Notes: generated by a model not told the origin, from the sequence alone. Positions 47,202 through 55,796 are shown, counted from the first letter of the stretch. The stretch is DNA of 64,000 bases from Sphingopyxis macrogoltabida (GCF_001314325.1 NZ_CP009429.1:1178501-1242500), one strand, 5' to 3'. A program made the numbers and translations.

Positions 47202-47336
47202 AACACGTATATCTCCATCCTGCAACGGTTCAGGAAGGGTGCGGATTGCGGGCGAAGCGCAAGCGACGTTCGACGGCGACGATCGCTGGCTCGTTTCGGT
47301 GTTTGGCGGCGCTACGGTAGTAGGAACAACGGGATG

Positions 47337-47391
47337 TATTCGTTATGTTTATCCTGCACGGGGCACCAAATTCCGCCGCCGGCCGCCGTTT
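47337..47391 (+). repeat. Module-edge repeat, copy A
   Basis: The core TATTCGTTATGTTTATCC is followed by a GC-rich tail GGGGCACCAAATTCCGCCG. It matches copies B (53993) and C (59131) in the same orientation, and weaker similarity extends about 80-100 bp further right (ATCGTAGGCACGGCGG). It lies between chrB and the Argonaute gene. The surrounding 337-bp gap has no supported gene. Confidence 0.7.
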
Positions 47392-47505
47392 GTGCGCGTC
47401 AGCCGCACAGGCTACGATCAGCGAAAACTCAGTGTTAACACGATCGTAGGCACGGCGGCCATCGACGGCAAAAAGTTCGAATCCTGTGGGTGCAACGAAC
47501 TTTCA

Positions 47506-48921
47506 CTACATGAAGAATCGGAATTGGTAGGGTGTGCTGCCTAGATTCGTCATGCGCTTGAGGACGCGCGCCAGCACCTTCGCATAACTCATCGTTACGG
47601 GTAGCGGATCATACAGCCCGTCATTGTTCCAGTTCATCTTCGACAAGGCGAGCGCCGCGCGGGCGCTGTCGTCCCACGTGCCGTGCCCGGCATGGCGGAC
47701 AAGTCGGATCGGACGCGGCGTGCCGCGCTGACCCTGAAAATAGGTTTTCGGTCCCAAAGTCTCCACGGCACCGTGCATCCACAGGAGTGCCTCGCGCTCG
47801 CCAAGCCCGATCAGTGAGCCACGCTTAATTGGAAACGCCGCCGCCTTACCTCCCGAATTGGCTTGGTCGCGTTCCCAACGCGCGCCGCGCCAGCCCACAT
47901 CCTCGACCACCTGAATCAAATCGACCGCCTCGCACAGCGGTAGTGCCTCGAAGCAGCCGAGCACTTCTGCGTCTTTGAACTCGGTCGATTTGTGGACCAT
48001 GACCCGGCGCGGCGAGCGTCCGCCATGCCGGTGACGATACAGCGTCATCGACCGCGTGATGACACGGAACATCTCAGCCTGCGATAAAAAGGGATTATCG
48101 CGTTGCACCTGCACGTCGGCGGTATCGTAGGCGATAAACTCCAAGCCGGCGCCCTCCGCGTCGAACACCTGGCTGCAACAAGTCACAAATCGCGGTTTGT
48201 CGGCACCGTTCGACCGCACCGCATAGGAAATGCCGACATAGGCTGTTTCTGGGTCCGCGTCGGCTAGCTTCCAGGGAACGCCGCCGGCCTTGGCATACAG
48301 CGCCAGCCCGACTCGCCACATCACGCTCGCACGGCAGCGATAAGCGAGCGCCTTGTCTTCGCGCACGATCTGGATCGGCATCCCGCGCGCGGCCGTATAG
48401 GCTTTGAGATGATCGTGGAGATCGAAATCGTCCCCCGCGCCGTAGAAGCCACGCTCCCACCGCTGCGGTAGGTAGATGAACAAGACATCGAAGTCGCTGC
48501 GGAACGCCTCAAGGGGCTGGATCGCACGAACGAGCTGTTCGGCGAGCAACACGTGCGGCATCGCCGATTGTGCCATCTCGCTCTCAAACGATCCGTCCAG
48601 CTCGACACGGCATTTCTTGGTTGCCGCCGTCACGCGCATGTCGAACACGGTATTGAAGCCCGGCCAATCCGGCAGATAGTCGGTTCGCTCGACCGGGCGC
48701 ACGCTCTGGCTCAGCTCACGCATGAATGCGAACAGTCGCTCGGACTCGCCCTTCGGGGCCAGCGTCGCTACCCGGATCGGCGATTGCACCAATCCGCGCG
48801 AATGGGGGCCGAACCGCTTGAGCCCGCGCAGCGGATGAATGTCCCGCTCGCTCGTTCGCTCGGGATGGAACACCAGCTCGGGTTCGGGATACCATATGGT
48901 CGGGGCGATCTCGCTCGTCAT
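47506..48921 (-). CDS. Short prokaryotic Argonaute (MID-PIWI) of a SPARSA-type system
   Basis: The 471-residue protein is of the short pAgo class, which has MID and PIWI domains only. It opens with WYPEPELVFHPERTSERDIHPLRGLKRFGP, broken here as PELVFHPERT and HPLRGLKRFGP, typical of short pAgos. PIWI-like segments include VTCCSQVFDA, RRVMVHKSTEFKDAEVLGCF and the very C-terminal PYQFRFFM. Short pAgos are generally catalytically inactive guide-RNA sensors of invading DNA. The ATG at 48921 overlaps the SIR2-APAZ stop (ATGA), and the length matches Geobacter-type short Ago (about 470). The partner encoded upstream is the effector. Confidence 0.92.
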   Translation of the reverse strand: MTSEIAPTIWYPEPELVFHPERTSERDIHPLRGLKRFGPHSRGLVQSPIRVATLAPKGESERLFAFMRELSQSVRPVERTDYLPDWPGFNTVFDMRVTAATKKCRVELDGSFESEMAQSAMPHVLLAEQLVRAIQPLEAFRSDFDVLFIYLPQRWERGFYGAGDDFDLHDHLKAYTAARGMPIQIVREDKALAYRCRASVMWRVGLALYAKAGGVPWKLADADPETAYVGISYAVRSNGADKPRFVTCCSQVFDAEGAGLEFIAYDTADVQVQRDNPFLSQAEMFRVITRSMTLYRHRHGGRSPRRVMVHKSTEFKDAEVLGCFEALPLCEAVDLIQVVEDVGWRGARWERDQANSGGKAAAFPIKRGSLIGLGEREALLWMHGAVETLGPKTYFQGQRGTPRPIRLVRHAGHGTWDDSARAALALSKMNWNNDGLYDPLPVTMSYAKVLARVLKRMTNLGSTPYQFRFFM

Positions 48922-50651
48922 GGCTGCACCAGCTTGGAGAAGGCCGTGTTCTTCCCGACTGCGAAGCGAGCATCGATCCCGTCGCCAATCGACAGCGCCA
49001 GAAGCGCTTCGCCGGCAAGGCGCTTTGCCCAAAAATCGATAAGCCGATCGAGATCACGATTATAGCGCTTCACCGTCCGTTCGCGCGCGAAGTCGGCGGT
49101 GATCGCTTTGGTCGCGTCCGTGACACCCTCAAACACGATCTTTGGATCAAGCAGCAGCCAAAGACCGTCGTCTGCCCAGTCAAGCCGGACCCCGACCCCC
49201 TCGTGCCATTTCAGGTCAGGGTGTTTGGGCACGGTGCCAGTCGTCTGATGAGTTATCGCGCGAAGCCCATCCCATGCGCTGTCGGCGGGATCTACTGGCA
49301 CGAGCAAATCAGCGCTGCGGCGGCGGATCGCACGAACATTCTTGGCGGCACACAGCGCCTCTACCAAGGCATCGCGTAGCAGGCCGCGTTCGCCGGACTC
49401 ATAGCGCAGGCGCCGCTTCTCGAAGGTGGCCAGATCGAACGCAGTGATTCCGAACGGGTCGAACACTCGACGGAACTCGGCATCGCTGCCGAAACCGAGC
49501 ACGCCCGCTTGCGTGCGCGTCACGATCAGGCGCGCGTTCGCCTCGGCGACCGCCGAACGCGCCGCTGCGACACCCTCGATCGTGCATACCAGCTTGCGGC
49601 AATTGGCCGGGATGGTGACGGCAAGCCCGTTGAGCCGAATGAGGGGCCAGCCCCGCTGGCCCGAGGGCTCGGGAGCGCCCGACACGCGCGACCGTCCTGT
49701 TGCCAGCGCGTTGAGAGCGGATGTGTCGAGCGCGGGCAGCAGCCGCACGAGATCACGTAATATCTCATCGAAGCTCTCAATCCGCACCAGCCCGCACTCA
49801 ACGCCCGCGTCGCTGGCGCGCTGGAGAAGTCGGATGACCCGCCCGAGCGGTGGATCGCTACCGCGATGCAGCCAGAACAGTCCGCCAGGATAACCGCCCG
49901 GCTGATTGAGCGCCGTTTCAAGCGCGTCCATCACTGAATCGTCGCGTCCGCTGTAGCCGGCGACTACGAGGCCGGATCGTCGGCAGGCATCCACGAGCTG
50001 CTGACGAAGCGCCGCATCCTGCTGGCGCAGCTCATCGGTCGTGTTCTTAAGCCGACGCGAGCGGAAATCGCCGTGCAGCTTCACTGCGATGGGCCATTTT
50101 TGCGCGCCGATCAATTGCCCCGCCAGTTCCGGAGCGTCGAGTGCAACGACGCTCAACGTGCCCGTTGTGCCATACGTTCTCGCGCAGGCATCTTCGATCA
50201 AGTGGTCGAAATTGGTCGTCCAGACGAGCTGAGTGTGGCCCGCTTTTAGAAGCGAGGCGAGGGCAAGATGGCCATAGGCCAGCTTCGCGCCGCTAATCAT
50301 GCCTTGAATAAAAGTCGTGCGATCGCGCTCCACCGGGTAGGTTGCTTCGAAGAGCGCCGCGTATTCATCCGGTGAACCCGGCGACGGTAGTCGCTCGGAA
50401 CTCGCAATGTGCGAGTCTAACAGCGCGCGGATCGCAGGATTACCGAGATCGGCGACACTCTGCGGCGACGCCTTGCGTTGGGCAACGAACAACGTTTGCT
50501 TGAATTGCCAGATCATATCCCAAGCGCTGGGGATGCCGGCTGAAACCGACGCACCCGCGCCAAGGAGCCACATTAATTGGCCGGGGCGCAGCGCGAAGCG
50601 CCGCACAAAGTCATCGCTCGATAGCTCGCTCGGGCTCGTTATGCTCTCCAT
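48918..50651 (-). CDS. SIR2-APAZ effector of the short-Argonaute system
   Basis: The 577-residue protein fuses an N-terminal SIR2 NADase (residues about 25-280) to an APAZ domain. The SIR2 motifs are LLGAGASVSAGIP (NAD loop), VWTTNFDHLIEDA (catalytic Asn), AVKLHGDFR (catalytic His) and VVAGYSGRDDSVMDAL. The APAZ part (about 330-577) mimics Argonaute N/PAZ-like regions and binds the short Ago. In characterised SPARSA systems, activation by guide-directed recognition of plasmid or phage DNA depletes NAD+ and kills or stalls the cell. All key residues look intact. Confidence 0.92.
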   Translation of the reverse strand: MESITSPSELSSDDFVRRFALRPGQLMWLLGAGASVSAGIPSAWDMIWQFKQTLFVAQRKASPQSVADLGNPAIRALLDSHIASSERLPSPGSPDEYAALFEATYPVERDRTTFIQGMISGAKLAYGHLALASLLKAGHTQLVWTTNFDHLIEDACARTYGTTGTLSVVALDAPELAGQLIGAQKWPIAVKLHGDFRSRRLKNTTDELRQQDAALRQQLVDACRRSGLVVAGYSGRDDSVMDALETALNQPGGYPGGLFWLHRGSDPPLGRVIRLLQRASDAGVECGLVRIESFDEILRDLVRLLPALDTSALNALATGRSRVSGAPEPSGQRGWPLIRLNGLAVTIPANCRKLVCTIEGVAAARSAVAEANARLIVTRTQAGVLGFGSDAEFRRVFDPFGITAFDLATFEKRRLRYESGERGLLRDALVEALCAAKNVRAIRRRSADLLVPVDPADSAWDGLRAITHQTTGTVPKHPDLKWHEGVGVRLDWADDGLWLLLDPKIVFEGVTDATKAITADFARERTVKRYNRDLDRLIDFWAKRLAGEALLALSIGDGIDARFAVGKNTAFSKLVQP

Positions 50652-50795
50652 CCGCCCATGCCTAACCGATCCACAAGCCTTCGCCAGCAGATTTTGTTCT
50701 CTAATGGTTCTCTAGGCTCAACCTTGTGATCGGCAGGTGCGGGAAGCGACGCCACCGTTGTAAGCGCCTGGGCTTCCGAGCAGCCGTAGCGCAGG

Positions 50796-51410
50796 TCATT
50801 CGGGGGGTGGTGGCAGCAGAGGAGGCGCCTCGTAGGCTTCTAGCTGCCACGGCCCCTGGTAGTTCTCAATGATGCCTTCGGTCGGCACGGGCATGCCGGC
50901 AATGAGCGCGATCTGCCCGAGACACCGGCTCAGGTGTCCGCGTAAGATTTCGAGGCCGTCGAAATAGGCTTGGCGCACGTCCGGCGGTCGATGAAACTCG
51001 CCGAAACGTGGATGCGGGGGCGCATCCTTGTCGCGCCGCAACAGCTCCTCGTAAGTCATAAACTGTCGAATACCAGTCGCCATCGCATCGAGCAGAAGGA
51101 ACAGCGGTCCGTCCTGCAACTCGGCGAGTTCCACCTCTTTGTCGACGATCAACTGGCGGATTTCCTTGAGCGAAGTGAGAGCTCTCTCGATGCAATCGTC
51201 GCAACATTCCCACGCAGATAGGACGCGCCGATCGCGCAAACGGAGGACGATCTCGCGCGCCACACGGCGCTCGCGATCTTTAGGGCTGACCGCAATGCTG
51301 ATGAAAGGCAAGTTCAAGGTGACGTCACCTATCCGGCCAGCGACTTGGCGGCGAGCGCGGGCGAGGAGATCGGTCAGATCGAACTTGAAGGGGATATCGC
51401 CACTTCGCAC
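50796..51410 (-). CDS. Unrecognised 204-residue protein of the defence module
   Basis: I do not recognise the family. The protein starts at a GTG 3 nt after the stop of the interrupted gene upstream, so the two form a coupled pair. It appears helical, with a cysteine cluster (SAWECCDDCIERAL), a charged helix (KEIRQLIVDKEVELAELQDG) and a proline-rich tail (EAPPLLPPPPE). It has no signal peptide or membrane span. The gene lies 144 bp upstream of the SIR2-APAZ gene in the same direction. It could be the antitoxin, methylation-like or sensor partner of the putative nuclease; this is inference. Confidence 0.7.
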   Translation of the reverse strand: MRSGDIPFKFDLTDLLARARRQVAGRIGDVTLNLPFISIAVSPKDRERRVAREIVLRLRDRRVLSAWECCDDCIERALTSLKEIRQLIVDKEVELAELQDGPLFLLLDAMATGIRQFMTYEELLRRDKDAPPHPRFGEFHRPPDVRQAYFDGLEILRGHLSRCLGQIALIAGMPVPTEGIIENYQGPWQLEAYEAPPLLPPPPE

Positions 51411-51413
51411 GGC

Positions 51414-52302
51414 TCAGGCCTCGCCCGGCAGGGTAATTGATGCAGCGAGAGCCGCCCCAATGGGCCCCGATCGGCGTTCGAGGAAATAGCGGACGCGATC
51501 GTCATTGCTGTCATCGAACTGCTGTCCAACCTGACAGGTCAGCAGCAGATCGGCAGCCCAGGTTTCGAGCGGCCAATCCCGCCCGACGCAGGCGGATTTC
51601 AGCAGGCTGAAGGTGGGAGATTGGCCGTCATTGAGTTCGACAAGAGCGCGGTGGAGGTTGTCGGCATCGACCACCCGATTTCCGACCGGCATGTCGCCAA
51701 CGCGGATTCGTTTTCGCAGGGGGTAGGTAACTGCGTAGGGAAGCTCAGGCGGTGCGTAGAGCAGGTAGAAGACGGCCTTGCCGAAATCCCGATTGAGCGT
51801 GTCGATCAGTTCGACCTGTCGGTGTCCAGCCTGAATTGCGGCGAAGGTGCAGGTTTCGTCGAAGCTGTAGGTTCGGTGGAGTGCGGCGGCTGCTTGCTGC
51901 CCATCGCGGCGGATGAACGCATTCATGCCATGAAGGAAACCAATTTCATCTTCGTCTTCGACATCATGGTTAGTCGGAAAGAGACGTTTGGATTGGAGCA
52001 GGCCAATCTTCTTCGCCACCAGCTTGTCTTGTCGATAGACGAAGACGAGGATCGCAATATCCGCCGTTTCCCAACGCCGGCGTTGCGGAAAATCCCAATC
52101 CCAATGGGGAGCGCCTAGGCGCCGCAAACCACCGATGTTGTGAGTATCCATGCGGATGATCGCGCCCGAAGGCAGGAGCGTCGGCGCACTGTTGGGGATC
52201 AGCGCTTCAATCAATCCGTCATCGAGCGATGTCTCGCGGATATTGGGGAGATTGGCCAGGCGCTCACATACGTGGCGGTTTGCGTCCGCGAAGACGCCAC
52301 GG
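51414..52302 (-). pseudogene. Putative D...QxK nuclease gene, 3' part, interrupted by the IS
   Basis: This is the main part of a gene whose first 22 or so codons are now on the far side of an IS (53725-53791). Joining the two parts with one copy of the 8-bp target duplication gives an unbroken 948-bp frame (315 residues) starting MRGTRLNPWPVIPADVVAWF. The central region reads WETADIAILVFVYRQDKL then KKIGLLQSKRLFP, which resembles the D-x(n)-QxK core of Mrr-like PD-(D/E)xK nucleases. I do not recognise the family otherwise. It heads a likely operon with the 204-residue protein and perhaps SIR2-APAZ and Argonaute. An in-frame TGA lies just inside the IS, so any residual product must start internally (a TTG at 52214). 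Confidence 0.75.
52295..52302. repeat. Target-site duplication CGCCACGG, left side of IS copy 1
   Basis: These eight bases are repeated exactly at 53725-53732 on the other side of the element. An 8-bp duplication is normal for IS256-family insertion. Confidence 0.9.
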
Positions 52303-52352
52303 GGTCGCGTCCGTCAAGGTGGTGTAATTTCGGCTGTGGCCGTGGGCCATCG

Positions 52353-53567
52353 TCAGGCGGCTTTGGCGGTGATGTGTAGGGGCTGATTTTCCTCCTCGAT
52401 CATGGGTTGGTTGAGTTCGGCCATGCCTTCGATCTGCATGTATCGGTGCTGGAGCTGCCACTCGTCGTTCTGCTCCATCAGCACAGCCCCGACGAGGCGG
52501 ATGATGCTGTCTTCGTTCGGGAAGATTCCGACGACGTCGGCGCGGCGCTTGACCTCCTTGTTGAGCCGCTCGAGCGGATTGGTTGAGTGTAACTTCGTGC
52601 GGTGCTGGGTGGGAAAGCCGGTGTAGGCGAGCACGTCGGTTTCGGCCTCGTCCATGCAGGCGCCGAGCTTGGGCCAACGGGTGCGCAACTGGTCGGCGAC
52701 CTGTCGCCAGACCTGCGTTGCGCTTTTCTGATCGGGCTGCAGGAAGACCTGGCGGATCGCGGCGGCGACGACAGTGTTCTGGCCCTTGGGCACATAGGAC
52801 AGGGCATTGCGCATGAAGTGCACCCGGCAGCGCTGCCAGGTGGCGCCCATGACGCGGGTGATCGCGCCCTTGAGGCCCTCGTGAGCATCGGAGATGACCA
52901 GCTTCACGCCGGTAAGACCGCGCCGAACAAGGTCCTTCAGGAAGTCGGACCAGAAGACCTCCGCTTCCGAGGGGCCGATATGCAGGCCGACGATCTCGCG
53001 CCGGCCCTCGGTGTTGACGGCCATGGCGATTATTGCGGCAACGCTGATGATCCGCCCGCCTTCGCGTACCTTGAGATAGGTGGCATCGAGCCAGAGATAC
53101 GGCCATTCGCCGGTGAGCGGGCGTTTCAGAAAGGCATGGACGCGCTCGTCAATGTCCTTGCAAAGCTTGGAGACGGTGGACTTGGAGATGCCGGTCATGC
53201 CCATGGCCTGGACGAGTTCATCGACCCGCCGGGTGCTGACCCCGCCGATCCACGCTTCCTGGATCACCGCAACCAGCGCTTTCTCGACCATCTTGCGGGG
53301 CTCAAGGAAGCCCGGAAAGTAGGACCCAGCACGCAGCTTGGGGATTTTCAGGTTCAGCGTGCCTACCCGGGTATCCAGCGAACGGTCGCGATAGCCGTTG
53401 CGCCAGGTCGCGCGCTCGCTGCTGCGTTCGTGGCGACCCGCGCCGATCAGGCCATCAACGTCGGCCTCCATGATCAGCTGCAGCACGTTCTCGGCGATGG
53501 TGCGCAAAAAATCCGGTTGGCCGCCCTTCGCAGCAAGCTCTTCGATCAGTAATCTGTCCTCGGTCAT
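52353..53567 (-). CDS. IS256-family transposase, copy 1
   Basis: This is a 404-residue DDE transposase of the mutator/IS256 family. Catalytic residues appear in WLDATYLKV (first Asp), LVISDAHEGL (second Asp) and TNPLERLNKEVKRR (Glu). I use the ATG giving MTEDRLLIEE, which follows AGAGGAG; an upstream in-frame GTG lies within a palindrome and is unlikely. Identical to copy 2. Confidence 0.94.
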   Translation of the reverse strand: MTEDRLLIEELAAKGGQPDFLRTIAENVLQLIMEADVDGLIGAGRHERSSERATWRNGYRDRSLDTRVGTLNLKIPKLRAGSYFPGFLEPRKMVEKALVAVIQEAWIGGVSTRRVDELVQAMGMTGISKSTVSKLCKDIDERVHAFLKRPLTGEWPYLWLDATYLKVREGGRIISVAAIIAMAVNTEGRREIVGLHIGPSEAEVFWSDFLKDLVRRGLTGVKLVISDAHEGLKGAITRVMGATWQRCRVHFMRNALSYVPKGQNTVVAAAIRQVFLQPDQKSATQVWRQVADQLRTRWPKLGACMDEAETDVLAYTGFPTQHRTKLHSTNPLERLNKEVKRRADVVGIFPNEDSIIRLVGAVLMEQNDEWQLQHRYMQIEGMAELNQPMIEEENQPLHITAKAA

Positions 53568-53645
53568 CGGGAACTCCTCTTCGTCACGGTTGAAGTGTGC
53601 AAACTCCACCATAACGATGAACCCGGTGGCCACCAGCGACGCCGC

Positions 53646-53677
53646 ATTCCGGGGTGGGGCATGCCCCACCCCGGAAT
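53646..53677. repeat. Perfect 32-bp palindrome inside IS copy 1
   Basis: ATTCCGGGGTGGGGCA and its complement form a perfect palindrome between the IS end and the transposase ribosome-binding site. In RNA entering from outside it would fold and could shield the transposase from read-through translation. The same palindrome is at 59217-59248 in copy 2. Confidence 0.7.
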
Positions 53678-53724
53678 ACACCATCGCCTACACCGGAAAT
53701 TACACCACGAGCGCGGACGCTAAC

Positions 53725-53732
53725 CGCCACGG
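53725..53732. repeat. Target-site duplication CGCCACGG, right side of IS copy 1
   Basis: Exact partner of 52295-52302. Confidence 0.9.
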
Positions 53733-53791
53733 AACCAGGCAACAACGTCGGCGGGTATCACTGGCCAAGGATTCAATCGCGTTCCCCTCAT
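53725..53791 (-). pseudogene. Displaced 5' end of the interrupted nuclease gene
   Basis: On the minus strand an ATG at 53791 opens MRGTRLNPWPVIPADVVAWF and runs into the target duplication at the IS edge. Precise excision of the IS would join it in frame to 52294 and onward, completing 315 residues. The original promoter of the defence operon should lie just beyond, around 53800-53900, and is now separated from its genes by 1.4 kb. Confidence 0.72.
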
Positions 53792-54286
53792 CTGCCGAGG
53801 TAATTGCACTACGCAATCCGACCAAGCGGTATCTACGGCGGCGGCAGAGGCAACTTGCCATCGGGAGGCTCGAAAGTGTGGGCCGTTGATCCTACCCCCG
53901 ATGCTTCTCGAATAATCAGCGGCGTCGCACTACGCCATAGGGCGGCTACAGGCGCGCGGCGGCGGTTCTATAGGAGTGCAAACGGCGATGTGTATTCGTT
54001 ATGTTTATCCAGGGCGGGGCGCCAAATACCGCCGTGTGCCGCCGTATTCCACTAAAGGTCCGCTGCAAGCACGCCAGCGTAGTAGGCCAGGCGGTCATCG
54101 GCGGTACGGGAGTTCGCATCACCTACACGGAGGCAGCTGTGCGGCCATTCCGGACCTCGGCGAGTGCTGCCGAGCTTCCCAGAATGCGAATTCGCTTGTA
54201 AGCGTCTGAGATAGATGGATAGCGCGCGTTTGCGGCGACCCTTGGCAATGCGGCAACCGTCGTGGCCCAATCATCGTAATCGACTG
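53792..54286. other. 495-bp intergenic region between the defence and mercury modules
   Basis: No gene is supported. It should contain the promoter of the interrupted defence gene at its left end. It also contains repeat copy B at 53993-54047. The short plus-strand frames here have no ribosome-binding site or recognisable product. Confidence 0.45.
53993..54047 (+). repeat. Module-edge repeat, copy B
   Basis: TATTCGTTATGTTTATCC is followed by GGGCGGGGCGCCAAATACCG; an upstream AGTGCAAACGGCGA is shared with copy C. It lies between the Argonaute module and the mercury operon, in the same orientation as copies A and C. Confidence 0.75.
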
Positions 54287-55735
54287 TTAGCCGGCGCAGC
54301 AGGATAGCTTGGACACGTCCTTGCCGAATCCTTGTGCCGCAAGCTTCAGCCCCTCGACGGTCGTCAAATAGGGAAAGATTGTCTCGCCCAATTCCTTGGT
54401 GGTCATCCCGAACTTCAGCGCTAGCACCATCGTCTGGATGCTGTCAGCTCCCTCGGGCGCGAGGATCTGCGCGCCCAGCAGACGATCGGATTGCTTATCG
54501 GCGATAAGCTTGATCAATCCCCGCGTGTCGCGGGCCGCGAGCGACCGCGGTACCTGGTCGAGCGGCACTACTGATGCTTTCGTCGCAAAGCCTCGCGCCT
54601 TGGCCTGGGCCTCGGTCAGGCCGACGCCAGCAACCTGCGGATCCGTGAAGACGACCCATGGCATCGTTGCATTGTCATAGGCGAGGCTGTCGCCGTTGAG
54701 AGCGTTAAGCGCGGCGAGCTTCGCACCATAGGCCGCCATGTAGACGAACTGGTCACGCCCGGTCACGTCACCAGCGGCGTAAATGCCGGATTTCGATGTA
54801 CGCATGCGCTCGTCGACGACGACTCCACCATTCGTCGCCACCTTGACGCCCGCTGCACCGAGGCCAAGGCCGGCCGTGTTGGGCGTGCGGCCTGTCGTCG
54901 CCAGTACCTGTTCGGCGATCAGCGTTTCCGCTTTGCCGTCCACCTCGATGGTGAGCGCGACCTGGCCCTCGCGGCGTTCGATCCGGGAATAGGCCAGGCC
55001 CGTGCGAACCGTGACGCCTTCATCGGCCAGATAGCGGGTCAGCGCTTCGGCGATTTCCGGCTCCGCCTCCGGAAGCAGCCGGGAGCGGGTGACGAGAGTT
55101 ACGTTGGTCCCGGTGCGTGCAAACATCTGGGCGAGCTCGCAGCCGATATAGCCGCCGCCGATGACCAGAAGCGAGCGTGGGTGCTCGGTGAGCTCCAGTG
55201 CAGTCGTGCTCGTCAGCCAAGGCACGTCGGCCAGCCCTGGAATATCCGGCACGGCGGGCGCGGAGCCGGTCGCGATGATGATCTTTCGGGCGGCAATGAC
55301 CCGGTCATCCACGGCGACGCCATTCCGATCCAGACGGGCCGCGCCTTCTAGATAGGTGACGCCGTCATACTCGGGCAGAAGGTCGATATATTTCTTCTGC
55401 CGAAGCGTGGCGACGAGATTATCCTTGGCCGCGATCAGCTGGCGCCAGTCAGTGACGCGAGCCTCTCCGGCGAGACCCGGAAAACGGCTTGCGGCGCCGG
55501 CGCCGTGAAGGGCTTCGGCTGCACGGATCATCGTCTTCGACGGAACGCAGCCGACGTTCACGCAGGTGCCGCCGATGGTGCCGTGGCCAATCAGTGCGAC
55601 GCTGGCACCCTGCTCGGCGGCGGTGATCGCGGCGGAAAAGCCGGCCGATCCGGCGCCGATCACGGCGATGTCGAAAGCTCGGCCTTCGAACCCGCCGGTA
55701 GTGCAGCAGTCACGGGCGTCCACTTGATTGTCCAC
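54287..55735 (-). CDS. merA: MerA mercuric reductase, without N-terminal HMA domain
   Basis: Flavoprotein that reduces Hg(II) to volatile Hg(0) with NADPH. It is 482 residues from the GTG at 55735 (AGAAGGAA upstream). The FAD-binding AVIGAGSAGFSAAI, redox pair GGTCVNVGCVPSK near residue 55, NAD(P)-binding VIGGGYIGCELAQMF and the C-terminal vicinal cysteines KLSCCAG that collect Hg(II) are all present. The N-terminal metal-binding NmerA domain is absent, as in many core-type MerA. It is the last gene of the mer operon. Confidence 0.96.
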   Translation of the reverse strand: MDNQVDARDCCTTGGFEGRAFDIAVIGAGSAGFSAAITAAEQGASVALIGHGTIGGTCVNVGCVPSKTMIRAAEALHGAGAASRFPGLAGEARVTDWRQLIAAKDNLVATLRQKKYIDLLPEYDGVTYLEGAARLDRNGVAVDDRVIAARKIIIATGSAPAVPDIPGLADVPWLTSTTALELTEHPRSLLVIGGGYIGCELAQMFARTGTNVTLVTRSRLLPEAEPEIAEALTRYLADEGVTVRTGLAYSRIERREGQVALTIEVDGKAETLIAEQVLATTGRTPNTAGLGLGAAGVKVATNGGVVVDERMRTSKSGIYAAGDVTGRDQFVYMAAYGAKLAALNALNGDSLAYDNATMPWVVFTDPQVAGVGLTEAQAKARGFATKASVVPLDQVPRSLAARDTRGLIKLIADKQSDRLLGAQILAPEGADSIQTMVLALKFGMTTKELGETIFPYLTTVEGLKLAAQGFGKDVSKLSCCAG

Positions 55736-55796
55736 TGTCGCATTCCTTCTATATTCATGGGGGCCGCGACTGTGGCGATGCCCCAAAAGGCATGTG

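Larger units (their letters stand above)
52303..53724 (-). mobile_element. IS256-family insertion sequence, copy 1 (1422 bp)
   Basis: This is a complete element bounded by inverted ends related over 30 bp (outer GTTAGCGTCCG versus GGTCGCGTCCG, inner GTGGTGTAATTTC) and by the 8-bp duplication CGCCACGG. It encodes one transposase on the minus strand. Its length equals that of copy 2 at 59170-60591 and the encoded proteins are identical, so one is a recent copy of the other. It interrupts the putative nuclease gene in the same transcriptional direction, so reading through its right end could drive the downstream defence genes. Confidence 0.95.

Noticed and set aside
47239..47544. 101-codon plus-strand frame including repeat A; the repeat translates similarly in copy B (CIRYVYP...)
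   Set aside because: The similarity is explained by the shared DNA repeat; copy C is not open in that frame and there is no ribosome-binding site.
54287..55786. N-terminal metal-binding domain on MerA
   Set aside because: The frame upstream of the GTG at 55735 is only 17 codons and has no GMTCxxC motif.
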